64,000 bases of DNA from contig NZ_JACHMX010000001.1 of the NCBI RefSeq assembly GCF_014205155.1, positions 1,178,001 through 1,242,000 of the forward strand, given 5' to 3'. Positions 26,949 to 36,086 of the stretch are shown here, piece after piece (positions within the stretch are counted from its first letter, which is position 1; every line of letters starts with the position of its first letter). Origin of the DNA: Amycolatopsis umgeniensis. GTDB taxonomy: Bacteria; Actinomycetota; Actinomycetes; Mycobacteriales; Pseudonocardiaceae. The notes beneath the pieces were generated by a model. It ran no database searches. It had not been told where the DNA came from and saw only the letters and a program-made list of their open reading frames with translations. A program made the translations under genes and the position numbers.

Positions 26949-27464
26949 ATGACCGCGCTGCACCCACCCAAGGTCGAGTACTTCGATCCGGCCGCGAAGA
27001 CCAACACGGATCCCAAGGGCGTCGTGAGGGACGTCGAGGAATACCGCGAAGAGCCCTTCGGCCTCTACATGGCGCGGCCGGCCCCGGGCCGGAGGCAGTT
27101 CCACTACCTCGAGTCCTGGCTGCTGCCGGACTTGGGCCTGCGGATCACCGATTTCTGGTTCAACCCCGGTTACGAACGCGATCAGGACTTCTACCTCGAC
27201 GTCGTCGACGTCCGCCGTGAAGACGGTGTCTGGGTCGCCACCGACCTCTATCTCGATCTCGTCCTGCGGGACAAGAAATCCGTCGAGGTGATCGACACCG
27301 ACGAACTCCTCACCGCGGTCACCACCGGGCTGATCTCCCCCGCCGACGGCGAACGCGCGCTCGGTGTCAGCCACACGACCGTGGACGGGCTGGCCACCCA
27401 CGGCCACGACCTGCGCGGCTGGCTGTCCACAAAGGACGTCACGCTAGCCTGGCGACGGCATTGA
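26949..27464 (+). CDS. DUF402 domain protein
   Basis: A 171-residue soluble protein of the DUF402 family, which includes nucleoside di/triphosphate phosphatases. Family features seen are VEYREEPFGLYMARPAPGRRQFHYLESWLLPDLGLRITDFWF, the acidic strand YLDVVDVRREDGVWVATDLYLDLVLR, and the helix following DTDELLTAV. ATG at 26949 is chosen; the longer frame to 26829 lies in the divergent promoter region. The C-terminal ~40 residues (SHTTVDGLATHGHDLRGW) extend past the usual domain. No metal-binding set can be proven from the sequence alone. Confidence 0.8.
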   Translation: MTALHPPKVEYFDPAAKTNTDPKGVVRDVEEYREEPFGLYMARPAPGRRQFHYLESWLLPDLGLRITDFWFNPGYERDQDFYLDVVDVRREDGVWVATDLYLDLVLRDKKSVEVIDTDELLTAVTTGLISPADGERALGVSHTTVDGLATHGHDLRGWLSTKDVTLAWRRH

Positions 27465-27604
27465 CCGGTCGGCATCCACCGAACGGTTGATTCCGGCTCA
27501 TCCCTTTGATGAAAGGAACCTGACCGGCCGGACGATTACCGGAGGAACAGCCTCGCGGGACCCTCGATCACGAGCGAAACCGATCGAGAGGGGGGCGGAT
27601 ACCC

Positions 27605-29137
27605 GTGGTCATCGAGGCCGAGGGACTCCGAGAGCGGTACGGCGAACGAGAAAGCGCGGGGGTCGCGCCGTTCGCCAGGACACCGGTACTGGCGATCGCC
27701 GGGGCGATGGGGGCGGTACTCGCGGCCACGGCGGGCCGCTACGGCTACTTCGGCGACGAGCTGTACTTCCTGGCGGCGGGCCGCCATCTGGACTGGGGGT
27801 ATGCCGACCAGCCGCCGCTGCTCCCGCTTCTGGCCCGGCTGATGGACACGTTCGGCGCCGATTCACCCTTCGTCCTGCGGATCCCGGCGATGCTGGCGAT
27901 GGTCGCCGGGGTCGTGCTGACCGCGTTGATCGCCAGGGAACTGGGCGGCGGCCGCAAGGCGCAGGTGATCGCGGCGGTGACCTTCGCGGTGTCCGTCCAG
28001 ATGCTCGGCGGCGGGCACTACCTGGCGACCAGCACCATCGACCCGTTCCTGTGGACGCTGCTGAGCTGGCTGCTCGTCCGGTGGGTGCGCACCCGCGCGG
28101 ACGGGCTCCTGCTCTGGAGCGGCGTGGTGACGGGGTTCGCGCTGAACACGAAGTTCCTCATCGGGGCCTTCTGGGCCGTCGCGCTGGTCGCCGCGGTGGC
28201 CTTCGGGCCCCGCGACCTCCTCCGCCGTCCGGCGCTCTGGCTCGGCGCCCTGATCGCCGCCGCGATGATCGCGCCCACCCTCGTCTGGCAGGCCGCGAAC
28301 GGGTGGCCACAGCTGACGATGGGTGTGGCGATCTCCGAGGAGGTCTCGGCGGGCTGGGGCGGGCGGGTCACGTTCGTGCCGACGCTGGTGATGACCGCGG
28401 GCGTCCCGGTGGGAATGGTCCTCGTCTGCTACGGGCTGTGGCGGCTGCTGCGCTCCGAACGGCTGCGGCCGTATCGCTTCCTGGGCTGGACCGCGCTCGG
28501 CGTACTCGCCCTGTTCCTGGCGGCGAACGGGCGTTACTACTACGCGGCCGGGATGTTCGCCCCGCTGTTCGCCGCCGCCGCGGTGGAGATCGAAGCGGGT
28601 CAGGCGTCGAAGTACTGGCGCTGGATCGCCACCTGGCCGGTCTACGTCCTGGCGGCGGTGATCGCGATCCCGCAGACGCTTCCGGTCCTCCCGCGTTCGT
28701 CGGTCGCGAGCACCCCGGCCTGGGCGCGGCCGCTCCTCGCCGACGAGGAGATCGGCTGGCGGGAGATCACGGAGTCGGTCGCGCAGGCGTACCGCGCCGT
28801 TCCCGATCCGTCCGGTACCGGCATCATCGCGGCGAAGTACTGGCAGGCCAGTGCCATCGACCACTATGGACCGGAACTGGGCCTTCCCTCGCCGTCGAGC
28901 CCCAACCGCGGCTACGCGACGTTGCCGAGGCCGCCGGAATCGGCGCGGGACATCCTTTTCGTCGGGAACGACGCTTCGGTGCTTGTGCCGTACTTCACGC
29001 GGGTGCGCGAGATCGGCGCGCTCGACAACCGGGCCGGGGTGCCGAATTCGAGTCAGGGTATGAAGATCTGGCTGGCCACGGGGCGGAACGGGACTTGGGA
29101 CGAGGTGTGGCCGAGACTCACGGACTGGGGCTTCTGA
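27605..29137 (+). CDS. GT39-type membrane glycosyltransferase (copy 1)
   Basis: A 510-residue polytopic protein of the ArnT/PMT (GT39/GT83) superfamily, which moves sugars from polyprenyl-phosphate carriers onto lipids or proteins on the outer face of the membrane. The first exported loop carries YFGDELYFLAAGRHLDWGYADQPPLLP with the acidic catalytic pair. About nine to ten helices follow, then a soluble C-terminal part of ~150 residues (YWQASAIDHYG, LPSPSSPNRGYATLPRP). The GTG at 27605 follows a GAGAGGGGG stretch. It is one of a tandem pair, with the second copy 91 nt downstream and on the same strand. Acceptor and sugar are unknown. Confidence 0.88.
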   Translation: MVIEAEGLRERYGERESAGVAPFARTPVLAIAGAMGAVLAATAGRYGYFGDELYFLAAGRHLDWGYADQPPLLPLLARLMDTFGADSPFVLRIPAMLAMVAGVVLTALIARELGGGRKAQVIAAVTFAVSVQMLGGGHYLATSTIDPFLWTLLSWLLVRWVRTRADGLLLWSGVVTGFALNTKFLIGAFWAVALVAAVAFGPRDLLRRPALWLGALIAAAMIAPTLVWQAANGWPQLTMGVAISEEVSAGWGGRVTFVPTLVMTAGVPVGMVLVCYGLWRLLRSERLRPYRFLGWTALGVLALFLAANGRYYYAAGMFAPLFAAAAVEIEAGQASKYWRWIATWPVYVLAAVIAIPQTLPVLPRSSVASTPAWARPLLADEEIGWREITESVAQAYRAVPDPSGTGIIAAKYWQASAIDHYGPELGLPSPSSPNRGYATLPRPPESARDILFVGNDASVLVPYFTRVREIGALDNRAGVPNSSQGMKIWLATGRNGTWDEVWPRLTDWGF

Positions 29138-29227
29138 GTCTGGTCGGTCCGCTCACGACCGACGCGCCACGCCGGTGGCACGTAGGGTGCGAGGGGACCG
29201 GCACCCCGAGGGATCTGCGAGGAATGG

Positions 29228-30748
29228 ATGGAAGCCGCCAGCGCGGCCGAAACACCGACCGCGTCCGGCACCGCTTTCGCCCGGCTCCCGGTGGCGCTGC
29301 TCGCCGCCGCGGCCGCGGCGGTCCTGCTGGCGACGGCGTGGCGGTACGGCTACTTCGGCGACGAACTGTACTTCCTCTCCGCGGGCAAGCGGCTGGCCTG
29401 GGGTTACGCCGACCAGCCACCGGTGCTCCCCTTCCTGGCGCTGGCGATGGACTGGCTCGCGCCGGGCAACGTCTTCGTGTTCCGCCTCCCCGCGGTCCTC
29501 GCGACGGCCGCCGGTGTGGTGTTCACCGGGCTCATCGCCCATGAGATGGGCGGCGACCGCCGGGCGCAGACCCGTGCCGCCGCCGCGTACGCGATCTGCG
29601 GGCAGTTCATCGGGAGCGGGCATTACCTGGCCACCTCGACGATCGACCCGGCCTTGTGGGCGCTCATCGCGTGGCTGCTCGTGCGGTGGATGCGGACGCG
29701 TGACGACAACCTGTTGCTGTGGCTGGGCGTCGCCACCGCCGTCGCGCTGAACGTCAAACTCCTCATCGCGACGTTCTGGGTCGCCGCCGGGGTCGCGATC
29801 CTCGTCTTCGGCCCCCGGGATCTCTTGCGCAGGCCCAAACTCTGGCTCGGCGCGGGGATCGCCGCGGTGTCGCTCGTGCCCACGCTGTGGTGGCAGGCCG
29901 CGAACGGCTGGCCGCAACTGGAGATGGGCGACGTCATCGCGCACGAGACCACGGGTGGCTGGAGCGGCCGCGCCGGGTTCCTGCCCGCCCTGCTGACCGG
30001 GGCCGGGCTCGGCATCGGGGTCGTCGGCGTCCTTTATGGACTCTGGGTTCTGCTGTTCTCGGCCAAGCTGCGCGAATACCGTTTCCTCGGCTGGACAGCC
30101 GTCGGCGTGATCGCGCTGTTCATCCTGTCCAACGGCCGCTACTACTACGCGGCGGGCATGTTCGGTGTCCTGTGGGCGGGCGCGGCAGTCCACTTCGGAC
30201 AGTTGAAACCCTCCTCGTGGTTCCGCTGGATCCCGACCTGGCCGGTGTTCCTGCTTTCCGCGCTGTACACCCTTCCCTACGCGTTGCCGGTGTGGCCCGT
30301 CACCTGGATCGCGGAGGGCCGGGACGTCCCGCGTCCGGCGTACGCGCTGGAGGAGATCGGCTGGCCGGACCTCGCCCGTTCGGTCGCGGACGCCTATCAC
30401 CGGCTCCCGCCGGAGCAGCGGGCACGCACCACGCTCGTCACGGCCGGGTACTGGCAGGCCGGGGCCTTGGACCGGTACGGCGCCGACTACGGGCTCCCCG
30501 CCGTGTACAGCCCCAGCCGGGGTTTCTGGTACTTCGGCCGTCCGCCCGAGACCGCGGACAGCGTGCTGTTCGTCGGGCCCGATCCGGCGCGGCTGCTGCG
30601 TTCGTTCACCGACGCCCGGATCGTTTCCCACGTCGACAACGCGCTCGGCGTCCGCAACGTGAGCGGCGGGATGCCGATCTGGCTGGTCACCGGCCACACC
30701 GAATCCTGGGCGACGGCGTGGCCCGGCCTGCGGGAATTCCGGGTCTAG
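29228..30748 (+). CDS. GT39-type membrane glycosyltransferase (copy 2)
   Basis: A 506-residue paralogue of the preceding gene, aligned along its whole length: YFGDELYFLSAGKRLAWGYADQPPVLP, GGDRRAQTRAAAAYAICGQFIGSGHYLATSTIDPALWALIAWL, FGPRDLLRRPKLWLGA, FLGWTAVGVIALFILSNGRYYYAAGMFGVLW. The same catalytic acidic motif is kept, so both copies look active. The C-terminal domains are the most diverged part, which suggests different acceptors. The start ATG at 29228 follows GAGGA. The stop overlaps the convergent coaE gene by 4 nt. Confidence 0.88.
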   Translation: MEAASAAETPTASGTAFARLPVALLAAAAAAVLLATAWRYGYFGDELYFLSAGKRLAWGYADQPPVLPFLALAMDWLAPGNVFVFRLPAVLATAAGVVFTGLIAHEMGGDRRAQTRAAAAYAICGQFIGSGHYLATSTIDPALWALIAWLLVRWMRTRDDNLLLWLGVATAVALNVKLLIATFWVAAGVAILVFGPRDLLRRPKLWLGAGIAAVSLVPTLWWQAANGWPQLEMGDVIAHETTGGWSGRAGFLPALLTGAGLGIGVVGVLYGLWVLLFSAKLREYRFLGWTAVGVIALFILSNGRYYYAAGMFGVLWAGAAVHFGQLKPSSWFRWIPTWPVFLLSALYTLPYALPVWPVTWIAEGRDVPRPAYALEEIGWPDLARSVADAYHRLPPEQRARTTLVTAGYWQAGALDRYGADYGLPAVYSPSRGFWYFGRPPETADSVLFVGPDPARLLRSFTDARIVSHVDNALGVRNVSGGMPIWLVTGHTESWATAWPGLREFRV

Positions 30749-31929
30749 GGCGTCCAGCCGGACGACCCGGCCCACACGTCGGCCCGCGTGAAGGCCGCGT
30801 CGACCCAGACCTGCTTCTCGTCGGTGTACCGCTCGACGGTCCCGTCGCCGGCGTGCTTCGCGGCCATGGCGTTCTTGACAGCCGCGTAGGCGTCGCGCTC
30901 GTCCGGGTTCCGGCGCAGCCATTCCGGGAACAGCAGCGCGAGCCGCCAGGCAGGCGTCTCCTGGGAACGGACGTGCAGGTTGACCGGACGACGCGGGTCA
31001 CCACCGAAGTGGAACCGCTTCGGCCAGGTGCCCTCTTCGCCTTGCGCGTCGTCGAACCACTCGCCCTCCGCCCGCGGGAAACCCGCGTCGGACAAGGCGT
31101 CGGCCAGCTCGTCGGCCTTGGCCAGAGTCGACACCGTCAGCTGGAGGTCGAGGATGTCCTTGGCGGGCAGCCCCGGCACGGACGTCGAACCGATGTGATC
31201 GACCCGTACGGCGTTGTCCCCCACCACCACGCGGATCCGCGCGAGCGCCCGCTCGGCCTGTGCCGGCCACGTCTCGTCGTACCGCGCGATCTTCGGCGAC
31301 ATCGGCGCCCGCGGCTTGCGGAGCCGCACGTTCGCCTCGAACGGGGTCAGCCTGTCCGCCCACAACGCGTCGACGTCGGCGAGCACGATGTCGGGCGCTC
31401 CGCTGTTGTCGAACCAGACGTCGGCCACCGCGCGGCGCTGATCGGTCGTGGCCTGCGCCTTGATCCGGGCGCGCGCGTCGTTCTCGGCCATCCCCCGCGC
31501 CTCGACCAGACGTCGGACCCGGACCTCTTCCGGGGCGTCGACCATCACGACGAGGTGGTACATCGGCGCGAGGCCGCCTTCGACCAGCAGCGGGATGTCG
31601 TGGACGATGATCGCGTCCGGTGCCGCTTCCGCCATCAACTCGGCCGTACGGGCGCCGACCCTCGGATGGACGATCGAGTTCAGCCGCTTGCGGGACTCTT
31701 CGTCGGCGAACGCCTTGGCGGCGAGCGCGGCGCGGTCGAGCGCACCGTCGGACGCGAGGATGTCTCCTCCGAACGCGTCGACGAGCTCGGCGAGCCCCGG
31801 CGTCCCCGGCTCGACGACCTCCCTGGCGATCTTGTCGGAGTCGATGAGGACGGCACCGTGCTCGGCAAGCCGGTTCGCCACCGTCGATTTTCCGGCGCCG
31901 ATCCCGCCGGTCAGGCCCACACGCAGCAT
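30745..31929 (-). CDS. coaE: Dephospho-CoA kinase fused to GrpB-like domain
   Basis: A 394-residue two-domain protein, as in mycobacteria. Residues 1-~200 are dephospho-CoA kinase, the last step of CoA synthesis: P-loop GLTGGIGAGKST, the DSDKIAREVVEPG substrate motif, the LNSIVHPRV lid segment and HDIPLLVEGG. Residues ~205-394 are a GrpB/UPF0157 domain of the nucleotidyltransferase fold (HIGSTSVPGLPAKDILDLQL, FPRAEGEWF, NLHVRSQETPAWRLALLFPEWLRRNP). In the mycobacterial protein the C-terminal domain is reported to assist folding or regulate the kinase. The start is just inside the gene-free stretch before the small ORF at 32127. Confidence 0.95.
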   Translation of the reverse strand: MLRVGLTGGIGAGKSTVANRLAEHGAVLIDSDKIAREVVEPGTPGLAELVDAFGGDILASDGALDRAALAAKAFADEESRKRLNSIVHPRVGARTAELMAEAAPDAIIVHDIPLLVEGGLAPMYHLVVMVDAPEEVRVRRLVEARGMAENDARARIKAQATTDQRRAVADVWFDNSGAPDIVLADVDALWADRLTPFEANVRLRKPRAPMSPKIARYDETWPAQAERALARIRVVVGDNAVRVDHIGSTSVPGLPAKDILDLQLTVSTLAKADELADALSDAGFPRAEGEWFDDAQGEEGTWPKRFHFGGDPRRPVNLHVRSQETPAWRLALLFPEWLRRNPDERDAYAAVKNAMAAKHAGDGTVERYTDEKQVWVDAAFTRADVWAGSSGWTP

Positions 31930-32126
31930 GACGATCAGCCTAGTGGCGGCATCCCGGCCGAACGCTGAGGGTCACCGGAGGGGCACATCCGGCACAGAAG
32001 GGTGCAAAAGGCAAGATCATCGTGACGCGCGACTCAACCATTTCGAGTGACACGCCGGGCGGTTACGCGGATTTGGGGGCTCGATTGCGTACCGTGCGCG
32101 GCGAAGGTAGCCCACACGGAGGAAAG

Positions 32127-32351
32127 ATGGCAGACGGCAAGCACGCTGGAAGGCACCGGCTCGGAACGCCGGGCTTGGTGCACTGTGTCCTCCATCGCCC
32201 CGTGGCCGAAGCCCTCGCCGAATACCGGCGCACGTGGCTGAGCGCGCTCATGGTCCCCGCCAAGCACAGCTTCGCCGGACTCCGCCGCAAGGCCCGCGCC
32301 GCCGCACTCGAACGCATCTGGGTGCCGGCCGTCCGGCCCGCCACCTCCTGA
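32127..32351 (+). CDS. Small basic hypothetical protein
   Basis: A 74-residue Arg/Ala-rich protein beginning MADGKHAGRHRLGTPGLVHC and ending in a basic helix (FAGLRRKARAAALERIWVP). It matches no family I know. Support for a real gene is an ideal ribosome site (GGAGGAAAG, 32118-32126) and a terminator-like hairpin directly downstream. Codon third positions are G/C-rich as in neighbours. It has no membrane helix or signal peptide. It lies between coaE and rpsA, and no operon partner is evident. A chance ORF is possible. Confidence 0.55.
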   Translation: MADGKHAGRHRLGTPGLVHCVLHRPVAEALAEYRRTWLSALMVPAKHSFAGLRRKARAAALERIWVPAVRPATS

Positions 32352-32366
32352 CACTCTTCCCCTCTC

Positions 32367-32397
32367 CCCGCGTTCAGTCTCTGGATGCGGGGTTTCT
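32367..32397 (+). terminator. Terminator after the small ORF
   Basis: CCCCGC (32367-32372) and GCGGGG (32387-32392) pair around a 14-nt loop, followed by TTTCTT. The loop sequence GTTCAGTCTCTGGAT recurs almost unchanged at 32404-32420 (direct repeat, one base inserted). Confidence 0.6.
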
Positions 32398-32428
32398 TGT
32401 GCGCGTTCAGTCTTCTGGATGCGAAAAA

Positions 32429-32467
32429 GACAGCGGCCCCGGTCCGTGATGGACCGGGGCCGCTGTC
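32429..32467 (-). terminator. Terminator of rpsA
   Basis: Perfect 17-bp stem GACAGCGGCCCCGGTCC (32429-32445), loop GTGAT, GGACCGGGGCCGCTGTC (32451-32467). On the minus strand it is followed by a T-run (TTTTTCGC) and lies 27 nt past the rpsA stop. Confidence 0.92.
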
Positions 32468-32493
32468 TGTCAGCTAGTGGCTGAGCGCTTGAA

Positions 32494-33993
32494 TCACGCG
32501 CCGCCCGACAGCTTCTCGCGGAGAGCCGCGAGCTGCTCGTCGCTGGCCAGCGTGCCACCGCTCTTGGCCTCGGCCGGAGCGGAGGTGTAGCTCTGCTCGC
32601 CCGAGTCGCTGCTGGTGACACCGGTCGCGGCGTCGGCGGCTGCCTCGGCGTCGGCCTCGGCGGCCTTCACGACCTGCTTCATGTGAGCCTCGTAGCGGGT
32701 GTGAGCCTCGGCGTACTGACGCTCCCACTCCTCACGCTGCTTGTCGAAGCCTTCCTGCCACTCCTGCGTGTCCGGGTCGAAGCCCTCGGGGTAGATGTAG
32801 TTCCCCTCGGTGTCGTACTCGGCGGCCATGCCGTACTGAGTGGGGTCGAACTCGGTCTCCGGCGTGACGCCCTCGTTCGCCTGCTTCAGCGAGAGCGAGA
32901 TGCGACGACGCTCGAGGTCGATGTCGATGACCTTGACCATCACGTCGCCGTTGACCTGGACGACCTGCTCCGGGATCTCCACGTGGCGCTCGGCCAGCTC
33001 GGAGATGTGCACCAGGCCCTCGATGCCCTCTTCGACGCGCACGAACGCACCGAACGGAACGAGCTTGGTGACCTTGCCCGGCACGATCTGGCCGATCGCG
33101 TGGGTGCGGGCGAACTGACGCCACGGGTCTTCCTGGGTCGCCTTCAGCGACAGCGAGACGCGCTCGCGGTCCATGTCGACGTCCAGAACCTCGACCGTGA
33201 CCTCCTGGCCGACCTCGACGACCTCGGAGGGGTGGTCGATGTGCTTCCAGGACAGCTCGGAGACGTGCACCAGGCCGTCGACGCCACCCAGGTCCACGAA
33301 GGCACCGAAGTTGACGATGGACGACACGACGCCCTTGCGGACCTGGCCCTTGGCGAGCGCGTTGAGGAACTCGCTGCGCACCTCGGACTGGGTCTGCTCC
33401 AGGTACGCGCGGCGGGACAGGACCACGTTGTTGCGGTTCTTGTCCAGCTCGATGATCTTCGCCTCGAGCTCGCGGCCGACGTACGGCTGCAGGTCGCGCA
33501 CACGGCGCATCTCGACCAGCGACGCGGGCAGGAAGCCGCGCAGGCCGATGTCCAGGATGAGGCCGCCCTTGACGACCTCGATGACGGTGCCCTTGACGGG
33601 CTCGTCCTTCTCCTTGAGCTCCTCGATCGTGCCCCAGGCGCGCTCGTACTGCGCACGCTTCTTGGACAGGATCAGACGGCCTTCCTTGTCCTCCTTCTGG
33701 AGGACCAGGGCTTCGACCTCATCGCCGACGGTGACAACCTCAGCCGGGTCGACATCGTGCTTGATGGAGAGCTCACGCGAGGGGATGACACCCTCGGTCT
33801 TGTAGCCGATGTCGAGCAGGACCTCGTCACGGTCAACCTTGACGATGGTGCCCTCAACGATGTCGCCATCGTTGAAGTACTTGATCGTCTTGTCGATCGC
33901 TGCGAGGAAGTCTTCCTCCGACCCGATGTCGTTGATAGCGACTTGCTGGGGCCCAGTGGGGGCGGTCGGGGCGGTGGCGGTGTCGGTCGTCAT
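32494..33993 (-). CDS. rpsA: 30S ribosomal protein S1
   Basis: A 499-residue ribosomal protein that helps load mRNA on the small subunit. Four S1 (OB-fold) RNA-binding repeats are visible: GDIVEGTIVKVDRDEVLLDIGYKTEGVI near 45, then EPVKGTVIEVVKGGLILDIGLRGFLP, then GQVRKGVVSSIVNFGAFVDLGGVDGLVH, then GQIVPGKVTKLVPFGAFVRVEEGIEGLVH. A long acidic and Ala/Ser-rich tail follows (AEADAEAAADAATG), as in other actinobacteria, whose S1 is shorter than the six-repeat E. coli protein. The leader is about 190 nt from the predicted promoter. Confidence 0.97.
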   Translation of the reverse strand: MTTDTATAPTAPTGPQQVAINDIGSEEDFLAAIDKTIKYFNDGDIVEGTIVKVDRDEVLLDIGYKTEGVIPSRELSIKHDVDPAEVVTVGDEVEALVLQKEDKEGRLILSKKRAQYERAWGTIEELKEKDEPVKGTVIEVVKGGLILDIGLRGFLPASLVEMRRVRDLQPYVGRELEAKIIELDKNRNNVVLSRRAYLEQTQSEVRSEFLNALAKGQVRKGVVSSIVNFGAFVDLGGVDGLVHVSELSWKHIDHPSEVVEVGQEVTVEVLDVDMDRERVSLSLKATQEDPWRQFARTHAIGQIVPGKVTKLVPFGAFVRVEEGIEGLVHISELAERHVEIPEQVVQVNGDVMVKVIDIDLERRRISLSLKQANEGVTPETEFDPTQYGMAAEYDTEGNYIYPEGFDPDTQEWQEGFDKQREEWERQYAEAHTRYEAHMKQVVKAAEADAEAAADAATGVTSSDSGEQSYTSAPAEAKSGGTLASDEQLAALREKLSGGA

Positions 33994-34192
33994 TAGGCGG
34001 GTTGCTCCGGTGGATGGGAAGTAGTGGGTTTGCGGTTAGGGCACCATGGGCTCTTCCGGCATGAGGTGACCACAGAAGCAAACGTCCACAGGGAACGACC
34101 GCGAGCATCACCACATCCGGTGCGCGACCCCCTGACCCGGACGCTGAGCGAACCGGGGGAAAGAGTAGCGCGAACCCACTGCGCTAACAGAT

Positions 34193-34222
34193 ATCCTACG
34201 CGGCCCCCTGTACACGGCACAA
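34193..34222 (-). promoter_or_regulatory. Likely housekeeping promoter of rpsA
   Basis: On the minus strand TTGTGC (34222-34217) and TAGGAT (34198-34193) are spaced by 18 nt, giving a plausible -35/-10 pair. The transcript would carry a leader of about 190 nt before the rpsA ATG, room for S1 autoregulation. This lies in the 304-nt divergent region 33994-34297, in which no other gene or RNA was seen. Confidence 0.5.
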
Positions 34223-34297
34223 TCAGGGTCGCCCCCGAGATCACGGCGGGCGGATAAACTGTCCCGCGAAGCCCTGACCTGGGGAAAGGATATCGGT

Positions 34298-35161
34298 TTG
34301 AGTCAGCAGTCCGCGACCGAGCAGCAGACGGCGGCCGAAAGGCACGCGCAGGCCGAGGAGCGGCTCGGCACCGCGGGGGTCGCCTATCGGGCGGTCTCGG
34401 CACCCGAGGCGACGGCCGCGAACCTGGCGTGGTGGGACGCCGACGCCGACGACTACCAAGCGACCCACGGCGGCTTCCTCGGCGACGCGGACTTCGTCTG
34501 GTGCCCCGAGGGCGTCCGCGAGGCCGATGTCGCACTTCTGGGTGAAGTCGGCGGCAAGCGGATCCTGGAGATCGGCTGCGGGCAGGCGGCCTGCTCGCGC
34601 TGGCTCGCCGCGCGGGGCGCCGACGCGGTCGCCACCGATCTGTCGGCGGGCATGCTCCGCCACGCCAGGGAGGGCAACGAGCGGACCGGTCCCGTCGTCC
34701 CGCTCGTGCAGGCGACTGCGGAGTCGCTCCCGTTCGCGGACGCGAGCTTCGACGCGGCTTGTTCGGCCTTCGGCGCCGTCCCGTTCGTGGCGTCGGTGGA
34801 CGTCGTGTTCGCCGAGGTGCACCGGGTGCTCCGGCCGGGTTCCCGCTGGGTGTTCTCGGTGACCCATCCGATGCGCTGGATCTTCCCCGACGACCCCGGG
34901 CCGCAGGGGCTCACCGTCACCCAGCCGTACTTCGACCGCACGCCGTACGTCGAGGTCGACGAAGAGGGTGTCGCGACCTACGTCGAGTACCACCGCACCA
35001 TCGGCGACTACGTCCGCGCGCTCGCCGACGCGGGTTTCGCGCTGACGGACCTCATCGAGCCCGCCTGGCCGGAGGGTCACTCCCGCACCTGGGGACAGTG
35101 GAGCCCGTTGCGCGGCAAGCTGTTCCCCGGCACCGCGATCTTCTGCACCCAGCGGGGATGA
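34298..35161 (+). CDS. Class I SAM-dependent methyltransferase
   Basis: A 287-residue protein of the methyltransf_11 type. SAM-binding motif I is RILEIGCGQAACSRWLAARGADAVATDLS (residues ~85-113), the middle motif is ESLPFADASFDAACSAF, and post-motif HRVLRPGSRWVFSVTHPMRW follows. The aromatic N-terminal WWDADADDYQATHGGFLGD region is shared with actinobacterial homologues. The start is TTG at 34298, with GGGGAAAGGA 7 nt upstream. The stop overlaps the next ATG (ATGA). The substrate is unknown; the two GNAT genes downstream suggest a small operon of modifying enzymes. Confidence 0.88.
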   Translation: MSQQSATEQQTAAERHAQAEERLGTAGVAYRAVSAPEATAANLAWWDADADDYQATHGGFLGDADFVWCPEGVREADVALLGEVGGKRILEIGCGQAACSRWLAARGADAVATDLSAGMLRHAREGNERTGPVVPLVQATAESLPFADASFDAACSAFGAVPFVASVDVVFAEVHRVLRPGSRWVFSVTHPMRWIFPDDPGPQGLTVTQPYFDRTPYVEVDEEGVATYVEYHRTIGDYVRALADAGFALTDLIEPAWPEGHSRTWGQWSPLRGKLFPGTAIFCTQRG

Positions 35162-36060
35162 CCTCGACGGCGGCGCTGCAGCGAGCCCGGTTCGCCGCGC
35201 TCGACCCGCTGCTCCCGTCGCCGCCGCCGCTTCCGCCCGGCGAGCCCGTCGAAGCGGGCGGCGCCGCCGGGACGGTCGCGCACGTGCGGTTCGCGGCGGG
35301 TTCCTGGCAGCGGCTCTGGAGCCCGGCGCACCTGCAGATCCTCACCGCGATCCTCCCCCGTGACGCCGGCGCGGGCATGAGCGCGCTGCTCTCCGCCTGG
35401 CGTGAGCGGATCGCCCGCGCCGACGCCGAACCCGATTCGTCGTGCACGGTCACCTGGCCCAGTCGTGACGTCGTGGTCGCGCGCGCCCTGCTCGACCACG
35501 GGCTCGCGCCGCAACTGGCGCTGGCCGTCCGCGCGCCCGCCTTGGGCGAGGCGCACGCCGTGCCCGGCGTGACCGTCCGGGAATCCTCCGGCGGCGATCT
35601 GGAGGAGATCGTCGACCTGCGGTTCGAAGAACTCCGCTACACCTCGTTCGTCGGCCACGGCGTCGTCCGGCCCGGGGCCAAGGCCCTGCTCGCGGAAGAG
35701 GTCCGGCGCGGATTGCAGTTCGGCGGCCGCGTCTGGATCGCCGAAGAAGAAGGTGTCACGGTGGGGATGGTGAGCGGCGGAAAGCGCTCGCCGCTCCCCG
35801 GTGACGCGCTCGCCGGACGGCTGCCGCCCGGCGAGTGGGGCTACGTCGGCACGCTCGCGGTCACCACGGCCGCGCGGGGCCGCGGGATCGGCCGCGCACT
35901 GACCGCCGTCGCGCACGACGAGCTGTTCTCGCCGTCGCTGCGCGGTACCTTCGTCTCGTACAATCCGGCCAATCCGCTTTCCCCGGTGTTCTGGCACCGG
36001 CAGGGTTATCGTCCTCTGTGGACGACGTGGGCGGTGAGCCCCGCCTCTGCTCTGAGGTAG
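35158..36060 (+). CDS. GNAT N-acetyltransferase (copy 1)
   Basis: A 300-residue protein with a degenerate N-terminal half and a C-terminal GNAT domain. Acetyl-CoA-binding motif A is YVGTLAVTTAARGRGIGRALTAVAHDEL (~residues 227-254), and the closing strand is TFVSYNPANPLSPVFWHRQGYRPLWTTW. The N-terminal half (FAAGSWQRLWSPAHL, SALLSAWRERI, SSCTVTWPSRD) probably is a second, worn GNAT-like or substrate domain. The start ATG at 35158 overlaps the methyltransferase stop by 4 nt, so the genes are translationally coupled. A close paralogue follows. Confidence 0.85.
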   Translation: MTSTAALQRARFAALDPLLPSPPPLPPGEPVEAGGAAGTVAHVRFAAGSWQRLWSPAHLQILTAILPRDAGAGMSALLSAWRERIARADAEPDSSCTVTWPSRDVVVARALLDHGLAPQLALAVRAPALGEAHAVPGVTVRESSGGDLEEIVDLRFEELRYTSFVGHGVVRPGAKALLAEEVRRGLQFGGRVWIAEEEGVTVGMVSGGKRSPLPGDALAGRLPPGEWGYVGTLAVTTAARGRGIGRALTAVAHDELFSPSLRGTFVSYNPANPLSPVFWHRQGYRPLWTTWAVSPASALR

Positions 36061-36086
36061 CGGTGGCGGTCGACCCTGGGGGCGGG

